Positions 40,360-54,835 are shown, counted from the first letter of the stretch. The stretch: DNA of 62,000 nt from Chrysomallon squamiferum (GCA_012295275.1 CM022676.1:637341-699340), one strand, 5' to 3'. Notes: generated from the sequence alone by a model not told the origin. Made by a program: numbers and translations.

Positions 40360-43300
40360 CTGATGCAACGTTCGAAGACAGAATTAGTTGATATATCTTC
40401 CACTAGTTTAAAAACTTGTATTGTGTGTCTGTGCGTGTGTGTGTAGTGGTACCTCTCTTTAGCGGTCCTCGAGATGAGCTGCCACCTACAACGTACGGAC
40501 ACTTTTCTGATTTTCGATTGTTTTACACTGGATATAACCATTAGTTATTATTCCACTGCTCAAACGGACAAATTTGCCTATTTGTTTTCCCAAAATAAAT
40601 AGTGTTATTACCGTACGGCGACTTTATACGATACTGAAGTGTCGAATCACCAGAGACAGAAAGCTACACTCACCAAACAATTGCCCGCCAAACCGTGCGA
40701 GTTCAACCCATAATTTGGTACATAGTTTTAGTAATCCAACATTCATCATTTGTCCATGTTTTATGACGTGCTGAATTTGCTCTGTTTACATTCATCAATG
40801 AATTCGGTATGTTTACAACTGAGTGTTTAGGAGAAACGTGTGATTCTTGATATGGTATCACCCGGCCACGACGAATTGTTTGTTGTGGAAATTGGTGTCA
40901 GACATGTGAATAAAAACTGAAAACATGTTAAAAAATATTGTCCGTCTGATGAAGGGACACGTTTTCCTACGAGAGATACCACTGTGTGTGTATGTGTGTG
41001 TGCAGTTATTATTTCTGATAGCTATTGTGATGCTAAACAAAGAAAATCATTTCTCTTTTCAATTAGATATCAATAATTTTAAATAAAGAATCGTACTTGT
41101 CTTTAATTCTGTAAGCTATGTTTAGTTATATTCACTATAGATTTGTTTTTATCATTCATATGAATATTTATATTAATGTTAATTTAACTTCTTTTTTAAT
41201 CCCCTGAAACTAAATATAAAAAAGAGACGATCATATTAATTGTTTTGTTAATTTGTATTAAACTAGAAGCTTCTGTAAGCTACTGTTTATTAAACATGGT
41301 ACTGTACGTGATGTTTTTGAAAGCAATGTTATTAACTGTAAATTTAGTTATGACTTTAAAATTCGAATTACTCTAGATTTTCACAGAATTATACAAATGG
41401 AGAGAAATTAAGTTTATTTTCCGTCATGTAGAACTAAGGCACCCAGATGGATTATTAAAATGTTTGACTATAGCGTGAGTTCTTTTTAATTTAATTTTTG
41501 TTTTTGATCTATTGCAGTTCAGACTTGAATTCTGACATACAAAAAACAAAGACCGTTGGTTACTTCTCAGAGCTTCTAAATTTAATATCTATATTTTACT
41601 CTTCCCAAATTTGTTTATTTATATATATTTAGTGAAGTAAATGAATGTAAATTAGGTGAATACAATAAAATATTTTATAATTACAACTCTAAAAAGTTTA
41701 TTTATTTATTAAAATATTATTATTTTTTTTTTTTTTTTTTTTTTTTAAATATTTTATTCCAGTTCTTTGTTACACTTAATATATTGTACTCATATATTAG
41801 CAATGTAAAAATAAATCTAAACTGTCATAACGTTTTGATAACTTAATTCTGACTTAAATTTTTCCTTACTTTTTTAAAAGTATACGTTTTTTTCCGTACA
41901 GGTAAATAAGTTGAGCGCAATATATTTGTGTGTGTGTGTGCGTGTGTGTGTGTGTTTGTGTGTGTCAAGCTGACTATTACATAAATCTTTACAGTCCTCT
42001 TATGTTATAAATCACAATGTTTGCCTCTGTATGACAGTTCCATTCTTTGAGATGGCAATGATCTATTCGTAATTTTATTTTACCATTATTAAGCAACAAA
42101 ATATGCGATTCTGCATTTCATAATACGAAAGAGTGTATACCTCACAAGCATACCATTAGTATTACACAGTAACACCACTTGAACGAAGGGAGCGAAACCA
42201 GCCAATAAAGCTAAATTACTGTAAAAATAGAAATCTTTTCTTCTTTATATATATATATATAGATAGATAGATAATTTTGAGTGACATTGTGAACTTCTCG
42301 TACCCTTGAAATATAATTATCATGTTTATAACGTCAAAATTATTGGTTTCCTTTCTCTGTCCATTAAAAACATACAACTTTAATTAGGAATATTTTGACT
42401 GGTTATTTATAACATTTACTGACAACATAACGAAAAAGAGTGAATTAATACTTTTACTGAGAGTAACATACAATTATTATTACATTAAACGAAAAACCTA
42501 AATAATAATAAGCACAACAGCAACAAATACTTATACGCAAAATAACTGCTTTGTATTTGTAGTAATAAAGCCATAGTAGAACAGTATAATATAATAGTTG
42601 TTTTTAGAATTGTTTAGTCACGCGAACCGAGTGATGACAAAGCTATTCCGGCAGCCCATCTAGGGGTCCCTTGATTCTGGGTCTCAACAACATCATATAT
42701 CAAGATCGAATCAGTTAACAAAAAATGTCGATCAGTCAAGTATTTATTTAACTTTATTTAAAATATTATTACAATCCACATACCCCGATAAATAATGATT
42801 TCTTATTATAACAATAAATCTTCTGATTTGTAAGGAAGAAATACATTCTTTTCTGGAATTTGCATTTCCAGAAAAAACTCGAGCACCAACTAATACAAAA
42901 GACATCCCCCATCCCGCTGTCTGATTAAACCACTGCATTCCTGTTCATCTTTAATTTTAACATTCGATGTCATTTTGGGGTCAAAAATATAAACTTTCTA
43001 CACTGAAATATTAAACACGTTACAATTAATATATATATATATATATATTTTTAATAAATGCAAGAGAAGAAATTCATTTAGTATTTCATTATATTAAAAA
43101 CAATAATTCATATTTTTTTCTTCTTTTTCTTTTCCTTCATTTTTATGGCATGGATTCAAGACAAAAAACCCAACAATTTTGCTAAATAAATATAAAAGTT
43201 TAAGATTTTGTGTGACTGGTATTAAATTAATTGGAGCCTGGATTACATATTTTTGTGATCGTATTACTATATGAAAATTCCTAAGGTATTGATGGCACGA

Positions 43301-43549
43301 TGATGTTGTTGTACACAACATTTTTATGCAATCACATGGCTTTCAATACATTTAACGTTAATTACATCAGTAGTACAGTTGTTGGACTCTGGTGGAGGGG
43401 GAATGCACCCCAGAGGCCTACAGAGAAAAGTGAAAACTTATTTCATTTTCTTTAACATATTTTAGTTATTTACTTATTTATTCTGTTTTCTACTTTTTAT
43501 TTTTATTTTTAATTTTTTTATTATTATTATTTAAAATAATTAGTCAAAT

Positions 43550-43589
<40 letters not shown>

Positions 43590-44914
43590 TGTTGTTGTTG
43601 TTGTTGTTTTTGTTGAAAATCAAATAGTTCATCTGACAAATATTAAGTTTTTAAAATTCTTAATATTTTTTTTTTTTTTTTTTTTTTCACCCATCATAAT
43701 CAAAACAAATAGTTCATCTTGAATATTTTTTTTTTATTATTATTATTATTTTTTTTTTTTTTTTTTTTTTTTCTGCGACCAGGGCACATACCAAAACTGA
43801 CACGCTTGTCAATGCATTTTCAGTAAAAATGCTATAATATCATGCGAACCTATTATCTTCCGTTCATTTTTCTTGGATGCTCCATTAAAAAATGAGGAAT
43901 TTAACTAAACTGCTGAACCTTCGCTTCGAAGTAAACAAGTGAAACAGACGATTAAAATTACATATGTTTTTAGTGCATGGATATGGTTTGAAAGATAAAA
44001 CATGAGTGGATTACGGTAAGATAACTAAATATTATAAATAGTGATTGAAAATTTAATTTTTATTTGTTTATCGTGTGAGTTTCTGTATTCGCCTCATAAT
44101 GTTTTTTTCAAATTCATGTCCGTGCTCGATTCAGACTTAGACTACAAAATAAATATACTATAACTTATAAGTATAATTATAATACAGTGAATACTTTATC
44201 CCGCTTCATGTGTATCTGTTTTAGGTAATATGTAAAAATTAGTCAATTTAAACATTGCCTGATTTTTCCAAATAATTTCTTGACACACTTGTTTAACTTT
44301 TCTAAGTAATTTCTCGAAACATTACCTAAATGAAAAATTCATCATAATGATCGATTGAAAAAAATGACGACAATTGGCGAATTGCAGATCGCTCCGAAGT
44401 AACGAGATTGCTAGCGAACAGACACCATACATTTGAATCTTTGTGGGGATTTGTTTCTGAAATAAATCACTTAATTAAATAATACTGCATATTTCGTTAC
44501 AAAGTGTCGAGAAAAGACAGATAATCATAATGTTTAGGTTGCCTGAAGTACCGAGTGAATCAGGAGTTTCAGATTGAAATTTCAGACATATTCATGATAT
44601 TGCCAGTAAATTGTGTAATAATTAATTTAATTTAACCGTAATAAAATTAACCAATTTTGAATCAATGATATATATATATATATATATATATAGTAGACGT
44701 TTTAAATTATTATCATCAGTTAAATTCAATAAATACTAACAGTAATAGAGTAAATAATACTTTACCATTATATATATATTTATAAATTTTATTATAAAGA
44801 GCAGTACTAGTATGTGTGAATATAAACTGAAGCTTTGAAATATCTTTCCTGTTTATCCTTGGTAAAATATATATATATATTACAGAACTGATTGCTGGCA
44901 TTTTTAATAAAATA
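40360..44914. other. Intergenic region with no recognised gene
   Basis: 4.5 kb of AT-rich DNA. GC-richer patches at 40430-40760 have short open frames, for example SGPRDELPPTTYGHF at 40468-40545, without domains. Poly-T runs occur at 41727-41746, 43669-43687 and 43751-43772, and an AGT/TGT trinucleotide tract at 43551-43607. I see no RNA gene or regulatory site I can support. Confidence 0.55.
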
Positions 44915-47900
44915 ATGATACATCGCAGGAAAATCCAGTCTGCTCCAGGGAATACTGTGAAGCCATTTTACTACCCAAGCCGACAGAAGAGGCTGAATCC
45001 TGAACAAGAAATGGTTTGTCATTGATCTTAAAATTATTTAATAACTTTAAAAAGCAACTACCACTACCCTGGTTAAATCATTGTTAAGAGAATTATTATC
45101 ATTCATGTTCCATCTGATAGGTCAGTATTTTATTCCAAATTTCATTTATAATAATTACTTAAACTATATTATCATCTCAGAATACATCATTTTCTACAGC
45201 CAGTAATCCAATGTCTCTGTTAAATAAATAATAATTCAAATTGTTTTTTGTCTTGTATGTCAGATAGCACTGAGTCCTAACAGGTCTTCATCCAAATCAG
45301 ATTTAAACTCGTCAGATCAGCTTTTTCTACGAGGCACACATCTCTTTTATGACCAGCCAAAAGAGCTGAAACAGTCACCAAAGTTAGACGAATCATGGCC
45401 AAGCAGTGAGAGGGCTTCCAGGTAACTTTTGTGTTTAAAACTGTTAAAAGTCAGCGCTTCCAGGTAACGTTTGTGTTTAAAACTGTTAAAAGTCAGCGCT
45501 TCCAGGTAACTTTTGTGTTTAAAACTGTTAAAAGTCTGTGCTTCTGAAATTTTGAGAAAAAGAAATAGACACTGACATACATCTGAATAAAAACAATTAT
45601 GAAGATGTAATTCAAATGATAATTTTCATTAAACTTTTACCTGATTGTTTATGGCAGGTTTATAAAGACATTGCTGTTATGCACAGACATATGTAGTATT
45701 GGTATATTTAGCCAGAAATTAATGAGCTAATTTCTTGAATAAATGGGTTAATTGTTATAAATACATTTACAGTATTTGTCATAACCAGCAACTCATGTTT
45801 ATTTTAATCAAAACGGCCACCACATGCTTCCAAGCAGTTGTTTCCTTTTTTAAGTTTATTATTTTTTTCTTTTATATTATATAAAAAGTGTATGTATCTT
45901 CCTTCATATTTATTAGTAATGATTAGTCATTGAAAAAAAAGAAATTTACTACAGGTGATAAATATTACACTTCATGAAATTTAATTTGATTCATAATGAC
46001 AAAATAATTTTTGTTTACATTTCATCTTATTACTAATTTATTAATAATGTTGTTCTTGTTGTTACACTGTTTATTACAGTTTTTCTGATGATCAGTTTCT
46101 TCCATCAAGATCAGATTTGTCAGAATATCAGAATAAAAAACACAGTTTTGATTTTTCTGAAGAAAGTGAAGTGTTGACATCTGATCAGAAAACAGAGTCA
46201 AAGGGAAAGTCAGTTTTACAAAGGTGAAATGTTTATGACTAACATATTAGTTGATAGTGTTTAGATGAGTTCGTCACCCAGAAACCTGCCAAGTTCTGGA
46301 AGCATGAAACTGCCTCAAAGATGGCAAAAGGCAGTGAAACAAAATGGCACATGTTTGGTTTAAAAATCTAAATATTGTCTTAGAATTTCTCTTTCAAAAA
46401 TCTGTTCCAACACACAGCAGTAAAAACGTCTCTTAAAAGTGAAGTCAAAATAATGGATACTATAGGATAAGTTAAAGTAATAAAAATTTCATTTTTTTAA
46501 AACTTTTTCTTCTTATTATCATTTTAATTTTTTTTATTTTTTAGGTATAAATTATAACAGATTTTTAAGAATAATTATTGCATTATGTAAATTATTTCAC
46601 TAGTTGTTTGATTTGTTAGCATTAATATTTACTTTCACTTTTTAAAGAGTTTTCAGTTGATAAAATTTTGAAATAATGCTTTTCATTCAGAATTAATTTT
46701 TTTATTAATTCTTGGGTTTTTTCATTATAATGATGACATAATATTTTTTTATTACTATTTTTATTTTGTGCATACATTAAGTTACATATTTGGCATGCAT
46801 ATAATTTATATCTATGTATCAGAGTTCTTTGTTGTAGATACATAGACAGATTTCGACATGGTAAACCACTGAGTCGTGAGGAAAGAAGACAACTTGGAAT
46901 CTCAGAAACTAAAGATTTCTGGTGGCTTGATTCATCTCCACCAACTCCAAGTGATTCATCCACGCCAAAAGATGAAGTGAAGGGCAGAAGCAGGCAGCAT
47001 AGACCCTCATTCCAGGTACAAACAGAAACATTCAACCACAAAATTTATTTTTATAAATCCATTTCATCTTTAGGTTCATGTGAAAATAATCATGTTATTG
47101 TTCAGATTGTTTTCTCTCAAGTTATAATTTTCTTGCCAGTTTTGTATATAAAGAAAATAATTACCTAAAAATATTTGCATGTTGCTTAGTTCCTGTTTTA
47201 TTTCATTCACACTGAACATTGAGAAAACAAGATCATGTTGTAATTACACTTCTTGTTGTCTTTCTTGCCAAGGAAACACAAATATTTTTATCTTGTCTTT
47301 TCCTTTATTATTACTAACTTTTCTTTTCATCATCTTTTGTAAAAAAGACATTATTTTAGTGGAATGCCATAAAATTTTATGATGTCAAAATAAAACAGAA
47401 AATGTCAACATCCGTGAATCTGCATTAGATTTAATATTACTGTCATGTCAGCAAAGATTCATCAAAAAACAAAAACAAAATTGAAAGAAAACAAAACTTT
47501 TAGATTATTTGTTCTTCTTATTAAAGTTATTCTATTTAATTGCATCAAAGTGAATATAAATTTTTATCAGTCAAGTCAAAAAATGCCAAACATTGTTGTG
47601 ATTTGTTTTACATCACAAAGATTAAGAAAAACAAAATTATGTAATTTCACTTTGTATAATTTGGTGCTGTTCAGGAGGCACACAGCAAGGCTGAAATAAG
47701 AAAGTCCAGTGATGATGAGGGCAGAGAAGATGAAATTATAACAGAGATGCAGAAAAAAGCTGACAGACTTGTTGAAATGAGGTGATTGTAGATTTTTTTT
47801 TTATTTCGATGTTTTTACCACCATTTAACAGCAACAACTAAAAGTAGACAGCATCCAGACATTGTGTGGAAGAATAATAGCGTGTGACACTTCTACACAG

Positions 47901-48156
47901 GAAATTACATGTTTTAATCTTTTTTTAATGACCTCAGGATGTTATAAATAATATTGAATTATAAAATGTGTTGCTATTTTATATAAATTAAATCAATGTT
48001 AAAAGAATGAAGTTCATTTATCAGTGACTAGTTATCATCACAGTCATACTGGATAGGTAGATCTATAAAATATTTGTAGGTATATGTGTGTGTGTCTATA
48101 TATATATATATACATATATATACATATATATGTATATATATATATATGTATATATG

Positions 48157-48196
<40 letters not shown>

Positions 48197-51100
48197 AAAT
48201 CTGCAATGACAAATTGATTTTGAGCCAGATTGTTTACAATACAAATACAGTTTTAAAAGTGATGACTTTTGATGAGTTTCAATGTTGACAAATGTTTGTT
48301 GATATTTCAGTGAATGCAGTCTTGGCTCTTCAGGCCCGGCAGTCAGTACAGATGGGTTGGGCAGCACATCAAGTGACGTGTACAGTTTACAACACCACAC
48401 CCTACCTCAGCGTCCACTCCATCCAACAAGTCACAGTCAGTGTACTTACTTATTTGTTGTGTTACTGTTTTCATTCATACAGAGACTAACATTACCTACT
48501 GTGAAGTTATTTCCTATATTTCCAGATTTAACTGATGTTTTGTTTCAGATGCTGTGACGGGTGAGAGAAGAGTTGAGCCAGTGATACCGTCGTGGACGTC
48601 AGGTCCTGAAGATGATATTTTGTATCGCTGGAGGTTGCAGAGAAAGCTGGATACAGCAAGAAAAGGAATCATCAAACCTGAAACTCTGAAACCCACAAAA
48701 GTAACTTGTATACTACATCTACTTTGAACAGTAACTTGTATACTACATCTACTTTGAACAGTAACTTGTATACTACATCTACTTTGAATAGTTAATTCAT
48801 ATATTACATGTTCATTGGAAAATAATATCTCAAGTCAAATAAAAAAAAGTAAACAGTAAAAGATCCCAAAATAAAAGTGTATGTGTTATAACATTATAAA
48901 CAGAACTAGTCAGGGTCTTTACATCAGTTTACAAAGTGAAACCATTAACAGTTAAAGCTAAAGAAATAAACTGAACACAGCTGTTGAAAAATAACTCAGT
49001 CAGTAAAGTATAACAGTATTGGGTGGAACAAAACTTTGTAAAAAATTTCACTGGGAGGCATTTTACTTCATCTCACTGGCAAATGAAATATATTCCGAAA
49101 GGTGAACAAAATTGTAATGTGTGGTTGAATAAAGCTATGTACAGATATCTAAATATTTTCTTTGGATAAAAAAAATCTATGTACTTTTGTTCCAGTACAG
49201 TAATTACTAGTGTTCTTGTGGTTAATATTTAGAATTGCTGATTTTGAGAGAGATAAATTATCTTAGAGAATTTGAAACAAACTGTATGAGAATTACTGAA
49301 TGCTATATCATATCTTCAGCAGTAATAATATTCACAAGCATGGCATTAATACTGTTTAATGATTATTTAGTTTTTAATTGTTTTAGGATGCAGACAACAT
49401 GTTAGAAGATTTTGGTCAAAGACTGACAAGAAGGGTGTTACAGACTGGTGATACGTTCACTCCCAGACAAGTGCAGCAAGACAGAACAAAAACACTGCAG
49501 GTACCTCGACACACTGAAAATAGCAAAGTCTTGTATTTCATAGATATACTTGTTAATTATACATTTTTTAAAAACAGCATAGACTGCCAGAAATACATAT
49601 TATTCCATGCAAGTTAAATAAGTGGATGAAATGAAATGGGTTTGGTAATTTCTGCAGGTATTAACAAGTATTGCTGAACTGTTGTTTGAAGAATGTAACC
49701 AGCTGTAGAGTGAATGCTGGGCTATCATTTCTTCATCACAATGCACACAAAGCAAACAGATTTTAATATTCACCATACAGTCACTCAGACTTTTGTAATT
49801 GTTCATCAACAGTTGTTTTTTTCTCAGTCTTATTGATGATTGTTACAAGTACAGTTAAGTTTCAAAAAGTACTTCATTTATTTCTACCCATTTAGTGTAA
49901 CAACCAGCATAAATATATTTTTAATATAAAAATAAAATAAATTAAAACAAGTAGCTAAGTGTATTAAGTGCATATATATAACTTAATTGATTTTTATTTC
50001 ATTTTATATTATTTGTTTGACTGGATACATATGCAGAAACTAATAATATTGTCTTTGTAAATGTAACTAAAGAAAATCTGGAAATTTAAAATCAGTTTTC
50101 ATCCTATTCACATTTTCAGGATATTTCAATATTGTTCTCTTTTTTTTCAGGTAGAAGTTGAAACACAGACAACTGAAGATGTTATTTTATCAGGAAAAGA
50201 TGAGATGTCAGAAGAACAGTCCAAAACAAAACCTTTCACAGTTTCACAAGCAGTAATAGCCAGTCCAGTAGCATCTCAAGAGAAAATATCTTCTGTTGAT
50301 CCTCACTTCCATTTCATGTGTGACTTGTTACCCTGTTCACATCTTCCAGAATACTCAGACAACAGAAGGCAGAGTCACACACAGAGGAATTCCAGACATG
50401 CAGATATCAGTTCTGAAGGTGAAGGTGACAGTGTGCATGGTACAAAATATAAACAATATTTACAAGCAGAGAAACCTGACAGTGACAGGAAGAAAAACTT
50501 CACAGAAAAAGATGAGAAAAGGCTGGACCAAAACCACGCAACACAAAGCCAGTGTGATAAAAGTGGTGGTTTTCATAGACACATCACTGAAGTGAAAAGA
50601 CGTGACTGTAAACAAATATCAAATGGAAAAAGAAAAGTGCATTTAAATTCATCTGCTGAAGGTTTGTCCAGTGAAAGACAAGCAGATGTCACCTTTTCTG
50701 AACCTGAGGTAGAAAGACACAGAGCTGTGTTGTTGGACTCTGACACAAGAATTCCCAAAATAAACCTTTCCAGCAGTCCACACTTGACAGCAGCAAGAAT
50801 TAATTCTGCAATTGGTCAGGTAAAATTTAATATTTGTCTTAATGATTGTAATTCTCTAGTCACTGAAAACAGTAAAGGCACTTTACAAGTAAAAACAGGA
50901 AATATTGTATGAGAATTTGGTTGGATAATTTGAATGAATCGTGATTTTGTCAGTAAATCTGTCCAGTGTAGTCTGGTTAAAACACATAAATTAACATTAG
51001 TAAATTAAAATCTCATCTTTTTTGTAATCATGTAAATCTTTGAGATTCATTTTTCAATCAAGCAATGATCTATTAATTTGTTCATCCATCATTAACTGAT

Positions 51101-54100
51101 GTTGCTGTTATTTTTATTATTAGTAATAGTATTTATGTTATCAACATCATCGTCATTTTTATCTAATGAAATATTTTTACTGTTTATTCATGGCAGATTA
51201 ATCTCAAATTCATGTTAATGTTGTTTGTTTGGGTTTTTTGTTAGCAGTTTTATTACTGTTATTGTTATTGTTATTTATTATTACTATTTCTATTACTTCT
51301 GTTATTAGTATTATTATTATTAAAGGTTGTGGAGGATCATTTGTTCAGAAGATCAGATTTAACAGTTGTGTCTAGTGTAGATAGTTGGACATCACTGTCA
51401 GAAAGTAGACCACAGACAACCAGACAACAGACACTTGAGTCTTCAGTCAGTAACACTGACACACCAGAGAAGAAACCTATACTAGACACTGATCTCAACA
51501 GTTAGTATCAATTTAACTATTCATTTCAGCAGTATGAATTATTTAAAATATTGATTTATGAGTAAACTTACTTAGCATATGGAATTTTTATACTTAGCAT
51601 TATTTAAAATATTTTTTTTTATTAATAAAGTTATAAACATTTAAAATATTAATTTTTATAGTAAAATTCTGAATCTATTAAATAAACTGAAAGAGTGAAA
51701 TGCAAAACGACAGTATTCAAGAGTAAAACAGTAGTAAAACAGAATGATTTTGACAAATTCTACAAATGAAAATACAGTTAATTTATGATTATTAAATATA
51801 GTGTAACTACTTAACAGTTAATATAACAATTTATCTCTTAATGTAACTAAACTTAAATGTTAATAACTATTAATTAAGAATCTAAACCTCAGATTAACAC
51901 AAACAAAAACAAGAAGTTTAAATAATGCAAGCAAACTGAAAGAAGTAATAAGAAGTTATTTTATTTTTAAAATTTGTCATTAAATTAGTTATACAAAATG
52001 TTCTGTGTATCATTGTTACAGATGTACAGTATGAATCAGATGGAGAATTTTCAGATGACAGCTTGCTTCAGATCCTGAGAAAACAACGCTCACAGTTTGA
52101 AGAGAAACTTAGGTTTGTTTAAAACAGATTGTAAAAACATCTATACAGTAATATTTTATAAACTCAGGTTTGTTTCAAAACAGTTTATAAATAAGAATCT
52201 ATACCAGTGGTTCTCAACGTTTTTCTACTCTCGACATACCTACGAGCGCATGAAACTGTCGCGACACAGTAATAATTTTAAATATTATATGATGAAATCG
52301 TAAAATAAATTTAAAAATACATATATGGACTTGTCTGATACAGTTTATTATGTTAGTATCCCAGAATTACCACTTACCTAGTGTGAAACTTGTGCCTGGT
52401 GTTGTCTTATGACTTCTTGAATATTTGGTCGTATGTGCGATAAGCAAACTCTCATTTCTTCTTCAGTGGAACGTAGTCTTTCTCTCTTCTTATTTTTTAT
52501 ATTATTTAAGGTTGAAAAGCCCAATTCACACAAGAAGTAGAGAATTGTAAAATAACTAATAGGGCTTTTTCAGCTAATGCGGGAAATTCCTTTTGTATTG
52601 AAATCCAAAATGTGTCGATATCTACCTCAGAATGCTTTATTTTAAGACTGCGATCACTTGAAATGGTAGCCAGTTCTTCTTCTTCGCATAATTTAAACCC
52701 AATATTAGAAGGAACATCTACAAAAGGATTACGAACCCAGTCGTACTTTTCAGTGTACAGCGACGGAAAGTAGTGGTCGATGTTTTCTTCGAGCGCTGTC
52801 AGATGCTCAACCACGATAGGAAACATATCAAACTCACTCAACTTCGCTCTGTTTTTCCAAATAATTTTCTTTTTAAGGGCAACCAACTTATCTGTCGAAA
52901 TTAAAATATTTTCGTTTCGATCTTGCATACTATTGTTCACAATATTACGCTGACCAAATATTTCCGTTAAATATTCCATTTTGGCCATCCAAAATTCACA
53001 TCGAAATATTTACAAAATCTTTCTAGCTTTTCTTTATCAAAAAATACTATTAATTCATTCTGTAATTCATGAACGCGAGTTAACACTTTACTTTTTGACA
53101 GCCATCGAACGTCGGTATGCATGAGTAAGCGAACATGTTGAGAATTGACAATTTCAACTACTTGATGTAACACTTGCTTCAAATCTTCTTGTGATACTTT
53201 TGAAACTAAAACGTCTCTATGTAAAAAGCAATGAGTACGAACAAGATTTGGATTTTCTTTCTGTGCTAGTGATGCAAAACCTTTAATGCAGCCTACCATT
53301 CATGGAGCACAATCAGTACAAATACCATGGATTCATTTGCCATTTTTTCACCACAAACTATACATAATGAACATGGCTGAGCAACATCTCCTGACCAAGA
53401 AAATCCGAACTTCAAATAATCATCACAATACCGTCTATTATGGTGAACTTTTGTCTGGATTTTGTGGGCTTCATTGTATGTTCTGTTTCAACCTCATATC
53501 CGTCACTAACATCCTTCCTTTTAACAAATTTATCCATTGCGAAGGGGTATTCATAAGCAATTAACACGCGCGTACTCTAACCAACAACGGTAAACAACAG
53601 GCAGTGTTAAACTGATCCGTGTGTCAACTGTCAGCCTCCTGTGTCAAACTGGAACATTAAGTAGTGTTCAAAAAAAATTTCATTCAATCACCTTCTGAAA
53701 TATATGGTAAAAACTAACCTTTATTCTACCAATGCAATAACAAAAACTGAATATCTTTAATTAATTCACCATATGATTTAACTCAAGTATTGCGAGCTAA
53801 AAACAATAGTTTGAAAGTGCGTGAACAACACTGATTCTGAGGTAAACAAATTGAAAAATATGCAAGCACAGAAAACAGCGTTCAGTTCTAGTTATGATTA
53901 GTCATAAACTAATTTAGTTTAAATTCATCTGTAATTTAGAGGTCAAAATTGAGCGTGTAGTACGATTGTGTTCCAATTAAGTAAGCACTGTTAACTGAAC
54001 AGATTTGCCGTGACGACAGATTTGCAAAGTCTGTTCTAACTAGGATAATTTCTTAACTAAATACACCTAGTTAGCTACATCTCTTTACTAATAAGTGTTT

Positions 54101-54835
54101 AAGAATGACAATAATTTAAAACACAGCGAAGTTAATTCGGCAATCGGCATTATGCACGCGCACACACGACCAGTGCGGAACAACACCACGCACACAACCT
54201 GTCACACTGACGTCTCATGGGAAACTAACTGATCGACCTTGAGTTCCTTCCTCCAAGGCATATTAGTAGAACATGAAACCGAGATTTATGCACATTGTCC
54301 GTGTTTTCGTCACAAAGTTTCGCGACACGGCGGTTGAGAATCACTGATCTATACAGTAATATTTTATAAACTCAGGTTTGTTTCAAAACAGTTTATAAAT
54401 AAGAATCTATACAGCAATATTTTATAAACTCAGGTTTGTTTTTAAATAGTCCAACAAAAACTATTTAAAATTATAACAAATATATTAAAAAAAGAATTTT
54501 TCTACTTGCTTCTGTTATTTAATTTTGTTTATAATCAACACTAAACATTTTATAAATTTAATCTTCAAAAATGATAAATATTTACGATGAGGTACACACA
54601 TAAGGCAAAACCACATATTTTGTTTATCGCTTTATAACCGAACACATTTTGTCTTATTACCTTGTTACAGAAAGCTGGGAGAGGTTGATGATTTTTGCTC
54701 CTTTTTTCTTCTTGATTGTTTGATCACTGTCAAATAGTTTGTAAAAATGTTAAATATTCTATTTTCTTTTGTTGTTTTCTTTCCAGTAAGGTTGATCATC
54801 TTCTTTCAAAACGTACAACAGCGTCTCAGTATTAA
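44915..54835 (+). CDS. PROSER3: PROSER3-like protein (12 exons, 686 aa)
   Basis: Exons: 44915-45013, 45264-45421, 46080-46223, 46838-47015, 47675-47781, 48311-48435, 48549-48700, 49387-49500, 50151-50819, 51326-51500, 52022-52112, 54787-54835. All joins have GT-AG borders and matching phases, totalling 2061 nt. The protein is serine-rich, charged and without signal peptide or membrane span. Conserved-looking islands are YIDRFRHGKPLSREER then FWWL (about residues 135-165), SSGPAVSTDGLGSTSSD (about 235-252), and EDDILYRWRLQRKLDTAR (about 291-308). The C-terminus (SDDSLLQILRKQRSQFEEKL) is predicted helical. These motifs match my recollection of vertebrate proline- and serine-rich protein 3, whose function is poorly defined. 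I cannot run the search, so the name is tentative while the gene model is strong. Three introns have tandemly repeated donor sites, and the last contains a hAT element. Confidence 0.8.
45414..45539 (+). repeat. 42-bp tandem repeat carrying the intron 2 donor of the PROSER3-like gene
   Basis: Three copies of a 42-base unit beginning GCTTCCAGGTAACTTTTGTG start at 45414, 45456 and 45498, each containing the donor CAG|GTAAC. The first is the real exon end (45421). Using the second or third donor would read through an in-frame TAA, so only the first maintains the protein. Confidence 0.95.
48093..48190. repeat. (TA)n/(CA)n microsatellite
   Basis: TATATACATATA repeats pass into a CA run in the intron before exon 48311 of the PROSER3-like gene. 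Confidence 0.95.
48701..48790 (+). repeat. 30-bp tandem repeat starting exactly at the intron 7 donor
   Basis: Three nearly perfect copies of a 30-base unit beginning GTAACTTGTATACTACATCT, at 48701, 48731 and 48761. The first base of the first unit is the first base of the intron. Confidence 0.95.
50820..51325 (+). other. PROSER3-like intron 9
   Basis: AT-rich intron with ATT trinucleotide runs near its 3' end. The large exon 50151-50819 could read through to a stop at about 50910, giving a truncated form if the donor is not used. Other introns of the gene (47016-47674, 47782-48310, 48701-49386, 49501-50150, 51501-52021) are also AT-rich and show nothing else I can support. Confidence 0.6.
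52205..54346 (-). mobile_element. hAT-family DNA transposon, degenerate, in the PROSER3-like intron
   Basis: The left end reads CAGTGGTTCTCAACG. The right end, on the other strand, reads CAGTGATTCTCAACCG. These imperfect terminal inverted repeats are of the type known from Charlie/ZBED-like hAT elements. The 8-base target duplication ATCTATAC flanks it exactly (52197-52204 and 54347-54354), as expected for hAT. The element is 2142 bp and its transposase is antisense to the host gene. It interrupts a tandem repeat unit, so it arrived after that repeat formed. Confidence 0.93.
52390..53560 (-). pseudogene. Broken hAT (ZBED/SCAND3-like) transposase
   Basis: On the minus strand a start near 53535 leads to an N-terminal part with LKFGFSWSGDVAQP and CIVCGEKMANESM, the zinc-finger lead-in of this transposase group. 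Shortly after, near 53310, the sequence jumps to CTDCAP, a stop, and MVGCIKGFASLAQ, so the segment between finger and catalytic core is deleted. Then comes HTDVRWLSKSKVL (53140-53070), a frameshift near 52970-52988, and EYLTEIFGQRN. The C-terminal dimerisation region (CELGFSTLNNIKNKKRERLR, 52525-52466) is in yet another frame. It is inactive by deletion, stop and frameshifts. It could only move if an intact relative supplied transposase. Confidence 0.88.

Larger units (their letters stand above)
52111..54440 (+). repeat. 58-bp tandem repeat at the intron 11 donor, split by a transposon
   Basis: A unit beginning AGGTTTGTTTCAAAACAG and including AATCTATACAGTAATATTTT starts at the exon end (52111) and recurs at about 52167, 54376 and 54434. 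Each start recreates the donor AG|GTTTGT. The second unit is interrupted after AATCTATAC by the hAT element. Confidence 0.85.

Noticed and set aside
40566-40774. Frames with VRRLYTILK or TLYDTEVSNHQ, considered as cytoplasmic tail exons
   Set aside because: Two frames are open with equally plausible sequence and no confirming splice phase.
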